NCBI GenBank assembly: GCA_008692225.1
Contig: VICG01000006.1
Location: 1 to 64,000, forward strand
Reading direction: 5' to 3'
Source: Monilinia fructicola
Lineage: Eukaryota; Ascomycota; Leotiomycetes; Helotiales; Sclerotiniaceae
DNA length: 64,000 bases
Translations under genes and position numbers: made by a program
In this document: one piece after another, positions 24,538 to 39,400 of the stretch
Layout of the letters: each line of letters starts with the position of its first letter
How positions within the stretch are numbered: the first letter of the stretch is position 1
The notes under the pieces: generated by a model
Database searches by the model: none
Told to the model about the DNA's origin: nothing
The model's input: the letters and a program-made list of their open reading frames with translations, nothing else

Positions 24538-27014
24538 CATACATTTGAAACAAACTGTAATGGTAATGATACATGAGTTATGAAAGAACAGTTTGTTTGG
24601 GGTGTTGCGCGTTGGGGATATTGACATTTCCTTGCAATTGGTATTCACTATATTACATATTTTTTCGAGCTATTTACCAAGTTTGGAAACTTGAATTTAC
24701 TATATCGCTTCTTTCAATTCTATATATCATGTAACACCTTAGTTTAGCTGGTCTTGTGGGTTTGGAATTTAAAGTGGACTATTGGTATGGACTAGAACGC
24801 ATGAAACTCCTCAAGATACCTTGACATGTAATGAGAATGATTCAACAAGTAGTGAGGCCGTACATTTTGAAAAAAAAAAAAACTTACTTAATTGGTGAGG
24901 CAACCAAATTGATGAGGATATCCGTGAGTTAAGGATACGCTCTGTTGACCCTTTTCCCACGAGTTGTTTCTTGAATAGAACTCTTGAAATGACATGTTCG
25001 TAGACCAATCCAGATAGAAACTCTCTGGCCCTGCATCTCGTTTTCCGATGTATTATGGGTTCACAGATACGCCCAAAATAGTCTAATAATACTCGATCTT
25101 GTCATGTTCTCCTGCTCATCGTCTCGCTACCGAAATGTCTTACATGATTCAAGTCATTACATACACACAAAGATCCCTAAATGATCTTCATTAAGCTAAA
25201 GACAAAATCTTACTGGAATTCCTCTTCTGAAGTTTTCACATGGGCAGTTGTTTCCTGGGTACAGCCCATATTTCTCAAAAATGCCGTTAAACAACGTTGT
25301 TAGCGTACATGCTAAAACTAGAGCAAGTATGTAGACTACAACATCAACCTTGAACTAAAAATACAGCTAAATTCTAAGACAGTGACAGAACACAAGAAAG
25401 AGAGACTACTATTTCTCCTAGCCCCGTTCGGCCGTTTTTCCTATCTTGATTCTTAATTCCCAATTCTCAATTCGAAGCATTTTAACCCCAAGACCAAATA
25501 ATACAAGAGTAATTAGCTAGTTTATGATATCGGTAGATAGGTAACGAACTTTCTCATTCTAAGGTTATAGATACTTCAAGGGTCCTCGTTTGTAATGCAG
25601 CCCTACTTGTATGTAGAAATCTGTTCTTTTCGTAATGGAACAGGAGTCTAAATGGCATTTTATTCGAGTTTAAAAAGATGATAGGGGGCAAAGTGAGGAA
25701 GAGTAAGTTGGGGAATATTTAACAATTGATTGTATAAACTCAACTTGAAATCATACCCATTACACAAATAGGATACAGGTTGAATATAATAGAATTATAT
25801 TACCATTTCTTATAGTACATTCAAAATTCTAGATAGTTTTAACCTTAAGATTAATGTAAAAAAAAGATTAAAGCATTTTATTAGTTATAAAATAAGATTT
25901 TGGTATCTAAAATCCAAAGAAACTATTTAAGAATAATAAGAATAAAATCAAATGTTATACAATGTATAATAATCTAAAGGAATATTTAAAAACTTAAAGT
26001 ACTTTTCAACTTAATTGTAATTATATATCTTTATTTTCATCTCCAAATTTGAATTTCATCTTTTATTACTTTTATTCACTGTAAGAAACTGTTTATATCA
26101 TAATTAATCGGAAATTCTCATATGAACTATCACAAACTTACTCCCACAATGAACCCAAATTTGAAATATGTGCCTCTTCTCAAAATGAAGCTGACTCCGT
26201 AAAGTGGAGGAAATGTATCTCTACTGAAACAATGATTCATTGGCCTGATTGTTCTTTCAGGAATTTTTCATACGATATCATGTCATCATGATAATCTGGA
26301 GTAACCATTCCATACAGGGTTTTTACGAATTGGCGATCGAGAACTCCTCGATTATACTACTCGTAAAGTCCCGCTGATGTAACATTTGAAGAATCTAACC
26401 CTAAGTTCAATGCCGAGACTTCGACTGATATCATTGTGATTGCATTTGTAGCATCTGATTGTAACTATACCATGTGTTAGATGTTTCCAGAGAGTAATTC
26501 TTAGAGTTGACTGGGAATTTACCGCATGAAATTTGATTTCAAGAGCCGGAAAGAGCGATGATTAGTCTTTCATGTACCGAGCGTGTATTTCCCACTCTAT
26601 GACTCTTGCCAACTCAGTAGTTGCCGATTTATGACAGATGAATGGTAATGGGTTCCTGCCAAGTGCCAGTAGTTCACCATCAGAGGCATGTTCTAGTAGA
26701 AAGTATGAGGAACTGAGGATAGTAGAGTCACTTCTCGAAAACTATCATTTTTTAAAGTGAAGTGTAACTATAGCCTACTTAGTTAAGTTGGAGCACCAGT
26801 GGATATACCCCAAATATAGAAGACCCAACTATCCCTCTGTATCAGTCAATCATCCAAAAATCCGGCAACTCGAAAAACTTTCAGAGAAATTTTAGACAAT
26901 ATTTCCAGTATAAGTTGCGATAACTCCAGGCAAACATATATAACATACAGATACAACCTGCTACTTCCAGTTTCCAAGTCAAACAATAGCTTTCCAGCGG
27001 AACTGAATCTGGAC
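24538..27014. other. Intergenic, partly AT-rich
   Basis: 3' flank of the amidase gene, then 2.4 kb without a recognisable gene. A short AT-rich patch lies at about 25,690-26,110 and resembles the mutated block at the window start on a small scale. An A12 run lies at about 24,870. Confidence 0.5.
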
Positions 27015-28750
<1,736 letters not shown>

Positions 28751-28899
28751 AAGTGTTATATCAAAGAATTTTACATAATAGTTTGGATTACAGCTTACCA
28801 TACCCCTGGCATTTTCGGAACAAAATCTCTATAAAATAAAGGGATTTGGTGTGAAAACGCTAAGGCAAAACAACGCATGCGAACAGATTAACATCGCAA

Positions 28900-30780
28900 A
28901 GTATGGCATAAAATTCCCACGATAGAGTCTGGAAGCAATTCAAGCAAATGGAACTTTTACCCGGCATGTATGATCGAAAGCAAGCAGAGGGGTGGTACTC
29001 AGAGGTTCTAGGAAAGACTTTTATGGCAATCGAAGCCTACGAATGAGATCCAATCACTATCTCATAAGAAGATGAAAACCCGATGATGATTGGAGATATA
29101 CCCGGCTGATCAGATACAACTTCAGAAAATGAGTGGATACCTAATCTAAGTATAAAGGTTCGACGCGTTATCGAAGTCTCGGCCAAAAAATACTCGACTT
29201 TCAATCATTACGAGGAATATCTCTCCAGATTGGTTTATCCCGAGCAGCAAACAATATCTTCCTCATTGAATCGTTCAATGTCCATCTCCTTGTTCCAAGG
29301 TTATTGGTACTATAGATTGGCTCTGGTTTATTATGGACTAAACTACAATTCGTATTGCACTTCTAGGAAGGTGTTTACAAATCCGATGTAAACACTCTAC
29401 ATTGAGATGATTATTCCTCGTCTCTCATCTTCCATAAGATAGCATTCATAAAGAAAAGTCTGAGAAGGATGCCTGTTCATCTGTGACGAGGGCGTAAATA
29501 AACATGGCCACAAAAGTCCTAGATATTACCAGTTCCTTAACACTTATCAAGTCGATAAGTTAAGAGGCTTCTCTTGATCTGGTCAATACTTGGTTAACCA
29601 TGGCTACCTTAGGTTGGCAGATGGGGATTTTGGGTGGTACAATGAAAAGTTCTCATAAAACACCGCCCAACATGAATTGAGTTTTTGTAATTCAATAATA
29701 CTAGGCATTAAACGAAATATCGAATTATCTCTGAGCTAACATGAGTATTCTGAAGTCTGCCTCATTTGATCATCCTCCAAGCATGTCATAACAATTTCTA
29801 TGCCCGGTCAAATGAGAATAAAGTGCTCTTGAGATAGGCTCAAGTTGGTTTAGATTTCGAAGAAGCGGAAAGACTGGAAAGACTGGAAAGCCCGCTTGAT
29901 TATGAATTCTCAAGATAAGCAAAAACAATTTTTGAGTTGACAGTTTCAACAGAGCTCAACAGCAGATGGCCATGTAGGGAAATAAGGACCGCGGGTGTAT
30001 TAAATGGCGAGTGGTGGCCACCATAACAGAGTCTATATTTCTGATACAAAGTTTTTGGCAGAAGTAAAATAGCATCCATAGAACCATCACGGGCCGCATA
30101 CAGAATGATCATGAATCGTTCAAGAGGAGAGAAAGTCGTGACACGATAATCGCCAACCTCACGAATGCAAAAAGGAATGTTTCCGAGGTACCCATGCGGT
30201 TGAAGAAGTATGGGTCTATACGAAGTGGTTACTGGCATTCAAACATCGGATTTTGATGCATGGATGAATGGAAAATTGATTCCAATCACTTTCCATATTC
30301 CAGCTCAGTAGGATTTCAAGGTTGGATTTGTTGCACTTCTCAAAATCAACTATGAATAGATCCAGGGAGAAACCATACAAGATATGACGAGTTCATCTAT
30401 CGTCTCCAAAACAATCTATCAGGTCGAGCCGAAATCAATAGCGTACTTCAGCATTGTCTGGGATTTGTTGCACTTCGCATATGGCTCTAAATATAGAGAA
30501 ATATTGATAGTGAAAGGTTAAAGAGAAACTCCACTTCGTTGGAACCTATATGGGAATAGATTCATTCGCTGGTGGTTTTGACTGCCCATAATGTGATCCT
30601 TCCGAAGATGGCGGATCAGGAGATGGGTTTGTGGCGGAGTTTTGGATTTGAAAGGATTATCGAAAATGGAAAAGGGAAAGAACCACAATCATGGCTTGCT
30701 GGTAGTGTTTTGGATTCCCTCGAGATCTGATAAAGACCATCGAAGAAATGTTGGATAGGCTGCAAGTTCATACTTCACAC
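28900..30780 (+). pseudogene. Decayed coding sequence, family unknown
   Basis: Plus-strand stretches with protein-like character occur in different frames and are interrupted by stops. At about 28927-29390 the reading contains RRVIEVSAKKYSTFNHYEEY and FQGYWYYRLALVYYGLNY. At about 30,360-30,490 it contains YDEFIYRLQNNLSGRAEINS, and at about 30,500-30,730 it contains MADQEMGLWRSFGFERII. Several stops are TAA, TAG or TGA where CAA, CAG or CGA would fit, suggesting C-to-T decay. Intron structure and family could not be determined, and it may be more than one gene. A 112-codon minus-strand frame at 29900-30238 overlaps it and is not believed. Confidence 0.4.
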
Positions 30781-31829
30781 ATATCGTCGAAGGACAAGAA
30801 AGCAAGATTGAATAATGTAACTTATCAGCCCGTCTCGATGGAAGTTTATTGATTACCTGATCTTTCTTACCACCATAGACCTAATGATTGAATGGCCTCG
30901 ATTGGCAGCATCAATAACCAACCACCGGTGTGTTTATTATCAAAGGATCAAACAGTGTATGAATAACTCTTTCATGAAGTCGTCTAATTGATTTAAAATT
31001 CTGATGTACAAATTGAAGATCACGTGTTTATACTTCGCGTCATAATTCCAAAATTAGAACTACCTATCCACAAGAGTGCAAGGATGTCTGTTGTAACTTG
31101 TAGGGCTACAGTACCTAGGAAGGTAGACGAAAGAGGTTATCCTGTTGATCATTGGACTGTGTTTTATGTTTTTATGGTGTGAATTGAAATGGTTCTTCTC
31201 GATATTCATCTCACGTTGTAGGTAGATAGTTAGGAATCATTGTCACCTGTGTCACCTCATAGATTTTGTGGTGGCAAAGGTTAAGTTTGAAGACTCTGTA
31301 AAAGATCCCGAAAATAATAGACTCGTTTGGCTCGAATTTGGTCATGCATAGCAAATACACTTATTAACTCAAACTTCTTTTTTTCGTGCGCTTTTTGTAT
31401 GATAGACAATTGTATAGTGAATAATATGTAATTATTGTGAAATATATCAAAGGATCCGGAAAGTCAATAATCTTGAAAGGAGATTTCATGGCCCATCTAG
31501 TTATGATCGGCTGGCTATTCGAAAAATAGTGAATCTTTGGCATGGGTGCTGATGTTTGATTAGTTGCTAAAGAATTGTTGAAGATGAAATGAGTTTCCAA
31601 TATTCATATTGCTAATACACAATAATATTCTATCAAGGGAGTCATACTCATTTTCAATAGAAATCAACGTAACCTTTTCCGGCTACAAAAGTAGCATCCT
31701 AGATCAAAGGCTGCTTTCTCGTTGCCAATTCACAATAGAATTCGTCATGTGCTTGATCCGTCAATAGATTTTCTTTGGTCTAGAAAAAAATGCCTGATAG
31801 ATCCGACTGTTCAATATTTCAAACAAATT

Positions 31830-32300
31830 GACCATAGAAAATGAATCCAAACTGCCAATATTTCCCATTATCAGACGGCAGCCTGGACATAGAAAACCCG
31901 GACCCAAAGAAGCAGAGACACAAACCATTATATACCACCGCATTAGAAACTCCAATTTTCTGCTTAACTTCATCGAAAATATCTTTGATACTATTAGGGT
32001 TAGCGGAATCAGCTTTAGTAGATAGATTAGCCTCCTTGACGTGTTATTCTTTTGGGTTTGGTGACACTAATCACAGTTTTATATTGACCTTCGAAGAGAA
32101 AACACGACCAATGTTAAGCCCGATATTGGGTCAAACACCGCGAATGAGGAAGATTTTTGACATGATGATTTTGTGAAGAGTGTTTGGTATGGAATTTGTA
32201 TTGAGAAACTCCTTCAAATTCTCCAAATGTATGGCTGCAAGTCAAGTGAGGGGAAGTTAGGAATGTTTGTGAGACTTCGTTGGTTGCTCACAACTAGAGT
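31830..32300 (+). pseudogene. Possible second decayed gene fragment
   Basis: Two adjacent plus-strand frames (31841-32176 and 32173-32379) read as one protein-like segment if a frame change near 32,160-32,170 is allowed: LASLTCYSFGFGDTNHSF, then KSVWYGICIEKLLQILQM. No family recognised. The end runs into a CT/TA microsatellite at about 32,345-32,375. Confidence 0.3.
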
Positions 32301-32379
32301 GAATGGTGTACACTTATACACTTATACTTACACTTGTACATATACCTCTCTCTCTCTATATATATACAAATACATATAA

Positions 32380-33874
32380 CAACATTCTTCTTGCTAATAA
32401 TATACTTGCTTATGAACCATCTTCCATAATATCAGGCTTAGAAACAAATATTCCCTTGTACGTGATACTGAATTTTCTCTGGATCTAGGTAATAAATAGG
32501 CTTATGCCATTGATATCTTGTTCACTTCCACATTCTACGTGGAAGTGATTTTATTGGTTGGCTCGAGGAACCTTTAAACCGGCAGATATCCCTCCCTAGT
32601 TGATGGATTGATAATAAATCCATATCAATGACATAATTCAAACTCAGGCACTCACTCACCATGAATTGTTTGATTGGATAGATGTCAAAGAAGGTAGAAG
32701 TAAATGTTGAAATAATGTATTTTATTTGATGAAGAAGACGGAGAGAGAAACTCGGTTAGATAGAAATGAAGGGGTAAAATAATGGGAGAAGGTGAAATAC
32801 AGTAGGAAGAGAGTGGGGGAAAATCTGGAGAGGAAGTGGAGGGGTAAAAATTCTGCCATGACTGCTATGACCAACAGTTGGTAACCTTACAAAATGATTC
32901 TAATGTTTCGCCGCTTTCCAAAAGTAAAAAGTAACATAGAACTAGGTTCTACCTATACAAGTACCTAGGTAGGTAGTAAGTAACATGCTCCCCTCGTGAC
33001 CTTACCGCCATAATAGCCAGTCAGCCAGCCAGCCAGCCAGCTCTTGTCTTCCCTTCATCTTCTCCTCCCTTCTACCTTTACTATAATATATATTGAACTG
33101 AGTGGTAATGTAGTTTCATGTTATAGTGGCTAAAGAGCTAAGCTCTACTATGATCATCAAGGACTTTATATATGAGATATAAAGTCACCTGACTAGACTA
33201 AGCAAGGGATAGAACTATTGAAGCCATCCACAATAATATATAACCTTATAGAAATATCTACGATATACTCTGTAAACTCACTCCTCAAATCTATTTGTAC
33301 CTAAATTCAGCTGCATCTCGTTCATGCCCATCCAAGTCAACATGACTCAATCCAAACTTTGTCATTCTGTCTTACTTTGCCATTTTTACCTCACTTCCTT
33401 GTTCGTGTTGCTTTCCAGACTTCCTGTGGAACATAGCCGCGTTTTCGAACGTGATCTATAAATGTTGATTGGCCATATAAGATCTGAAGTTTCTTAATAT
33501 GCGGGGCGAATGGTCAAGAGGTAAAGTTCTCAATTGCCTGACATCCACTAGTTCTAATACCTTAATTTCAATTCAAATGTGAACATCGGATGTGAAATTT
33601 GAATGTTGGGTTGGGCAATAGTTCTTCTAACCTAACATAAATATTGTTGATATAAAGGTTTAGAGGCAGATTTTCGTACTTTCCATCTCCCTTCTTCATT
33701 TCCAACTTCCGTCATCATATTGCTCCTGAAGAGTACTCTTCTTTTCTTCCTGCTTACGACACAGAAGAAGCAAAAACCTGTAGCTAAACACCGAGAGAAA
33801 TCCCCCACCTTACGACTGGTTGATGATTGCCAACTCACGCGCGTCGACATACAAACCTAGAAAATCGGGAAAAA
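32380..33874. other. Intergenic, promoter side of the DUF4139 gene
   Basis: No gene recognised. Contains an (AGCC)n microsatellite at about 33,014-33,040 and a GTAGGTA-type repeat at about 32,965-32,985. Confidence 0.5.
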
Positions 33875-36412
33875 ATGACATCCAAACAAGAATTTCGCGT
33901 TCGTGATTTGAGCACTCGAAGTGTTCTAATCTTTCCAACCAGAGCTCAAATTGTTCGTGACATTAGAGATATCACATTACAGGCAAGTAAATCAAATGTT
34001 TATCGTGAATCTTTATAGAATACTGACAAATTTTAGACCGGAACCAATCAAATTATTATTGATGGACTTGCTCCGACTATTGACGAACATTCCATCAAGG
34101 TTGAAGGAAATGGTTCTGCTACCATTACCGAAGTATCTGTTGATTTACTCCCAAATCGTGAAGTTTATGAAGAAGTTTATTCATCAGACTCAGAGCTTGA
34201 GGAAGAGACAGATGATGATTCTTCTGACTCTGAGGATGAGTCTATGAAACTTATTGATACCAAAATCAAGCAAGTGAACCGTTTGCTTGCTCAAGAAACT
34301 GAAAAGATCAATTCTGTTGCAAGCCGTCTAAAGATTTGTGAAGATTATGGTGCTACCGTTCGTGACAATCCTCCTTCGCCTGAACAATTCGAGAAACTCA
34401 TCAAAGCATATCGGGGATGAACGTGAGAAGATTTACGTCGAGCATGTAGCTGCAACTGCTGCTTTGGAAGTTACACAAGAGGAGATTGTCAGATTGATGA
34501 AAGAAAAAAATAAGATAACAAAAGCAAGAACAAGGGCCCAACGAAGAGCATTCAAACAAAAAATTAAGCTTCAAGCTACCAGATCTCGAAAGAATGCCGA
34601 GGCAGCAAAGGAGAAGATGCGAATTAAGTCAGAACGAAGTTTGTTCTGGCCAAAGAAGGTTTATCGCGTTACAATTAGTATCGAGCCTACAAGTTCTGCT
34701 ATGACTTCTGGGTCATCTCGTCCTAGCTCAGTAGCAAGTGACTTGACTGTCAATAACTATCAAGTCTCGAGTCGCCGAGCTACAGATATCATTAGTTTGT
34801 CGATTTCTTACATCACCTATGAAGTATCCTGGTCTCCTCGCTACGATCTCAGCCTTAATACTTTAACCAGTACCGGAGTCCTCGAATACGCAGCCGAGCT
34901 TAAGAACATGACATCAGAAACTTGGCGCGATGCTAAAGTCCTTCTCTCAACCTCACAAACATCGATTACTAGTTTTGATGAATCAATACCTACCTTGCCC
35001 CCATGGAATGTCCGACTGTTAAAGGGAGGGAGTAGAAATGCCGAGGCCGCTCTTTTCAGTGCCAGTGAAATCGCCGCCAAGAGAACGGAATGGGCCGATA
35101 AAAAACAATCAACATCTCCAACAACCTCGATATCTTCTTTTTGGTCTTGAGCCAACCAACAACTTGTTCAACAATAAAGGTGGATTTGCGAATACCAATA
35201 TGTTCGGAAATCCCCCGGATCCCAAGCCCAGCCTGTTTCCACCACCGCCATCATTTGGAGCAGCTACATCATCCCAGAATTCTGCCAGTGCGTTATTTGG
35301 GTCCGCTCATCCTACGGCTAATCGGTTGTTCGGAACCGCTTCATCATCTCAAAATCCACCCTCCAGTGGTGGATTATTCGGAGGTCTTCGCCCAACGCCG
35401 GCTCAGAATCCTGAGCCTGTTTCTGAGAACACCGCCAGCCAACCCGCCCAAGCTCAGGGTAGTTCTCTCTTTGGAAGCGCTCAGCCGAACATTCATCCAG
35501 ATCATAACGCAAGTTTCTCCGCGCCCGGATCAGATATGGGTGACCCCACTAGTGCATTCGAAGCCCCACTAGTTCAACGCCTCCTATCACCAAAACCCAC
35601 TCTGACATTCGAAGAAGGAGCTTGGGAAGAGTCTGGAATGTCAACCACTTATGATCTTCCTGGACTCAAAACTCTCATGCCTTCAAATTCGGTCCTCAAA
35701 CACAAGATCGCAAAAATTGAGTTCAAGAATATCGGATTCGAACATGTAGTTGTACCCAAACTTCGAACCGTCGCATTCCTTAAAGCTAAATTGCGCAATA
35801 CATCGAAAATTCCCCTGTTAGCAGGTCCGGTTGGTTTGAATTTGGATGGCAGCTTCCTAGGCCAAGCTACATTCCCGCGATGTTCTATCGGTGAAGGGTT
35901 AAGTTTGAATCTCGGAGTGGATCCAGCCATAAAAGTAGTGTATAACAAGCCGGAGGTACGACGATCGCAAAGCGGGATCTTTTCGAAGGAAAGACAGCAA
36001 CGTCTTTTTGCGATCATTGTCTTTGCGCAATACGAGGCTCCAAAGAGGTGTTAGTCTGTTGGTTATGGATCAGGTACCGGTTTCCGAGGAAGAGCGACTC
36101 CGGGTTGAAGTATTGGTTCCGCGAGGTTTGAAACCTGATGGTGACAGAATTGCCACGGGGTTGAACTTGGATGATGAGATGCTTCAAGGGGGTCGAGAAC
36201 GGGAAAGAGATAGGGATAGAGAGAGAAGTTCTAGTGGAGGTGAGATTGTACGCCGAAGTAAGAAAATCGATGCTTGGGGAACGGCCGATGCAGAATTGAA
36301 GAAGACCGGAGAGGTGCTTTGGCATGTGAGACTGGCACCAGGAGCGGGTGTTAAGTTGGTGTTGCAATATGAAGCTGGATTTCCGAGTGGGGAGACGGTG
36401 GTGAATGCATAA
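33875..36412 (+). CDS. DUF4140/DUF4139 (mucoidy-inhibitor-like) protein with FG-repeat insert
   Basis: Exon 1 33875-33982; intron 33983-34036 with a GC donor (GCAAGT) and AG acceptor; exon 2 34037-36412. A GT donor 4 bases on would put stops in frame, so GC-AG is required. The N-terminus (VLIFPTRAQIVRDIRDITLQ, then TGTNQIIIDGL) matches the DUF4140 start. A coiled-coil, Lys/Arg/Glu-rich region and the DUF4139 core (SISYITYEVSWSPRYDLSL) follow. Between DUF4139 halves lies a disordered insert with LFG/GLFG-like repeats. The C-terminus has DQVPVSEEERLRVEVLVPRG. Three +1 shifts interrupt it: G4 at 34413-34416, A6 at 35100-35105, A3 at 35990-35992. Corrected length 826 aa. The cellular role of the fungal family is not established. 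Confidence 0.85.
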
Positions 36413-39400
36413 GGGTTAGTGTGGGATTTTTGTCTGTATAAGATTGGGCAGGAAGTTGTTCGGATAGGATATAGCAGTAGGATATGTAGGTAGCAAATGT
36501 ATACCCTCTTGTAGATGTATTTTTCGCCAATAATACATTTCATTCATCTTGATATTCTCCAAGCATGAATTATATCATAGACACATGGCACAGTTCGAAT
36601 ATGAAATCATGAAAACTTGGCGGAACAAGTCAACAAAAGCAGAATTCTGACTGTCACCATTGAAGTTACAAGTTCCCGGATGTGCTTTCTGCCGAACGAG
36701 AAATTATTGGTTTTGTGAACAAAAACTAGACCGTGCATTCATGTCAATGGCTCACCACCATACGGACCATAACACAACCAAAAGTTCGGATGGTGAAATG
36801 ATATGCGCAGGTTGCTCTTCGAAGTTGACATGCTCTGGTCAACGCGATGCGGTCAACTAATACTCACAATCCTGACATTTATTGTATCTCCAAAATGAGA
36901 CACATCATAGAAATGTGCATTTTATTATGATAATGTTGAGCACCCCCCTTTTCGACACGGGATCAGCGAGTTTTGAGCGACAAGATAACCAGATCAGATC
37001 CAGATTTAGAATCGATGAATACCGAACCGACACCGACACCGGATACCGGACACAATCTCCCAACAGTTGGTCTTCAATGAGCAAGTTTCCAGATCTTAGA
37101 TTCACAATACCCTGTTGATTCTCGCCGATGCCGAAAAAGCTTGGTATACGAGCATCAGACGAAACGAACAGTGTTTGAAAGATGCGAGCACTCACATATC
37201 GGGTTGGTTTGAAAGGTTCTTGACTCTTTGACGGGGATTAAGGGAGAAACTGCATCGTTCCGAGAACCGTATCCATTATTTCTTTACAATGAAGAAAGAA
37301 TTCTTCGATCTGCAGGATCTTTTGAGCGATAAAGCTTGTCGGCAATAAAGTTTTCGATCCAATACGGCAGGTAGGCTTGAATTGAATGAAGTAGGGATAA
37401 TTAAGATGCATTTGGGAGAATAATTGATGAGCTTCGAGTGAATGGTAAAGTTTGTTTTGGCTAAGAATTGAAGAAGCCTCTTGTTCATCATGTGAACTTA
37501 TCGGTATTGATGGAAGTATACCTTCAAGGGAAGAAACAAGTTCATCGCCATCAGATAACCTCTCTGGTAGATGCAGGACTATCTAGGCGCTTTGCTCACT
37601 CTCACTTCTTAACAAAACCTCATAACAACCCTCCAAGCTGCATCTGTAGTCCAGACAGAAAATAGATGAGAGGACGGGCTAACGAAATTGCGCTGTCTCA
37701 GTCAAGCTTTGCGGGGGAAGCAGTGTCGTAAATCAACCACGATGATACAAATGACCCACAGATACAACGACAGCACTCCTTGATTACAGGATGTAAGGTA
37801 AAAATGAATAGGTTTTGGTAACAATGAGATGATGACGGCCCTTATTCAGACCAATACACAATCGCACATCATCCACGCGATGTTTGACAACAACACATCA
37901 AATTTCCATGTAACATCTGAGCCATTGTTGTGAGGTGTATTAGTCAGAAACTATCTCCAAGCTTCAAAGCTATAATACACGCCGTCGATATACCGATACT
38001 CTTTGATATCTTACCTTGACATTATTCCAGCTTTGACAGACTATGATGCACTGATTGAAAAGAATATGTTATTCTCGGATGAACCTAAACAATCCTACCT
38101 CAGAAGCACGAAACAACACCTTGACAAAACCACAAAGGAAGCATATGATACCTCATGAACGGCGTTGAACAACAATGGTATGATTCTACTACTCTCTGGT
38201 ACAATAAAATAAGTTTCAAACAAGCTTGATTCATATGAACTTCATCCTTGAGCTTTCACAGCCATTCATATCATGACTGTAGATCTATTGTTCCCTAGTA
38301 TCCGTTTTGACGCATGAATGTTCAAAGGTAGAGGTACTCCAGAGCTCGGAAGTTTGATCTCATCCCATCTTGGAGAATCTGGCTTTACAGGTTGAGATCG
38401 TGAGATGACACAAGGAAAGATCCGCATAGCTGGTGATGATGGTATGAGAATCATTATCAGTGGCCATGAAGAATAATTAGAGACAATAATGGTTTGAGAA
38501 TATTCTCTGAAGTTATGGCCTGTCCGGGCTTCCGAAACCTACGCACGCACAATGGAATTACTTTTCCCAAAATGCATACTGGTGGCACCGGAGTACAATG
38601 AAAACAGAGTAGGTTGAGGGTTGAGGGTTGATTTTGATTGATTATTACTTTTTGCCAATAAGATCTTAAAGGTATGATAGGAATTGTACGGATCTAAAGA
38701 CGGGGTGATTGAAAGGAACAATAGAGCTAAGAAGAGAGTCAAAACAATGGAAGGATTGTTTGGGTTCAACTTCAACAACCAAGTAAGCAATTAGAAAAGC
38801 CATGAACAATACAAATCAACGAGGAAACTGCAGTACTACTGTAATTTCTTAGACTTGAACTTGGCCTTATAATTCAAAGATTTGACAAAATATATGGAAT
38901 ACTCGTATACACTCTATAAGAAGACGAAGACGAAGGGGATGGGGAAACACCATGAGCAAATGAGAATTTAGCATAGCATTTGCGTAATCCTTTTCCTATT
39001 TCTCTGATGGAAAAAAAGTGGAATGGAAAAAAAATCTTCCTTTCATCCAATTAAAGCGATACATCACCAAGAAGTTGCAGACCCCCTTTTCGAACAAGAA
39101 CTCCGATTCAATGATTGGTAGCCAAGAGCTGACGTTTCAGACTATACTATATGACGTTTCAAAGCACGGGGTAACGGGGATATACTTATCCTATAGACTT
39201 ATTAATTTGTCAACCAATGGAAGTTATATCCTTGTCTTCATAAAAATTATTGGTTGGTACTCGAGGCCATATGGAGTGAAAGATACTATCGTAAACGAGG
39301 CGCCAAATGATGAAGGAGGTACGCGAATCTGATTAGACGACGCGAATACAATACGTATAACAGTTCTAGAAGGATGAGAAGGATGTGAAGGATGAGAAGG

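Noticed and set aside
34413..35992. Programmed ribosomal frameshifting in the DUF4139 gene
   Set aside because: Three shifts in one gene, no slippery heptamer plus structure common to them, and the same +1 pattern in seven other genes point to sequence error.
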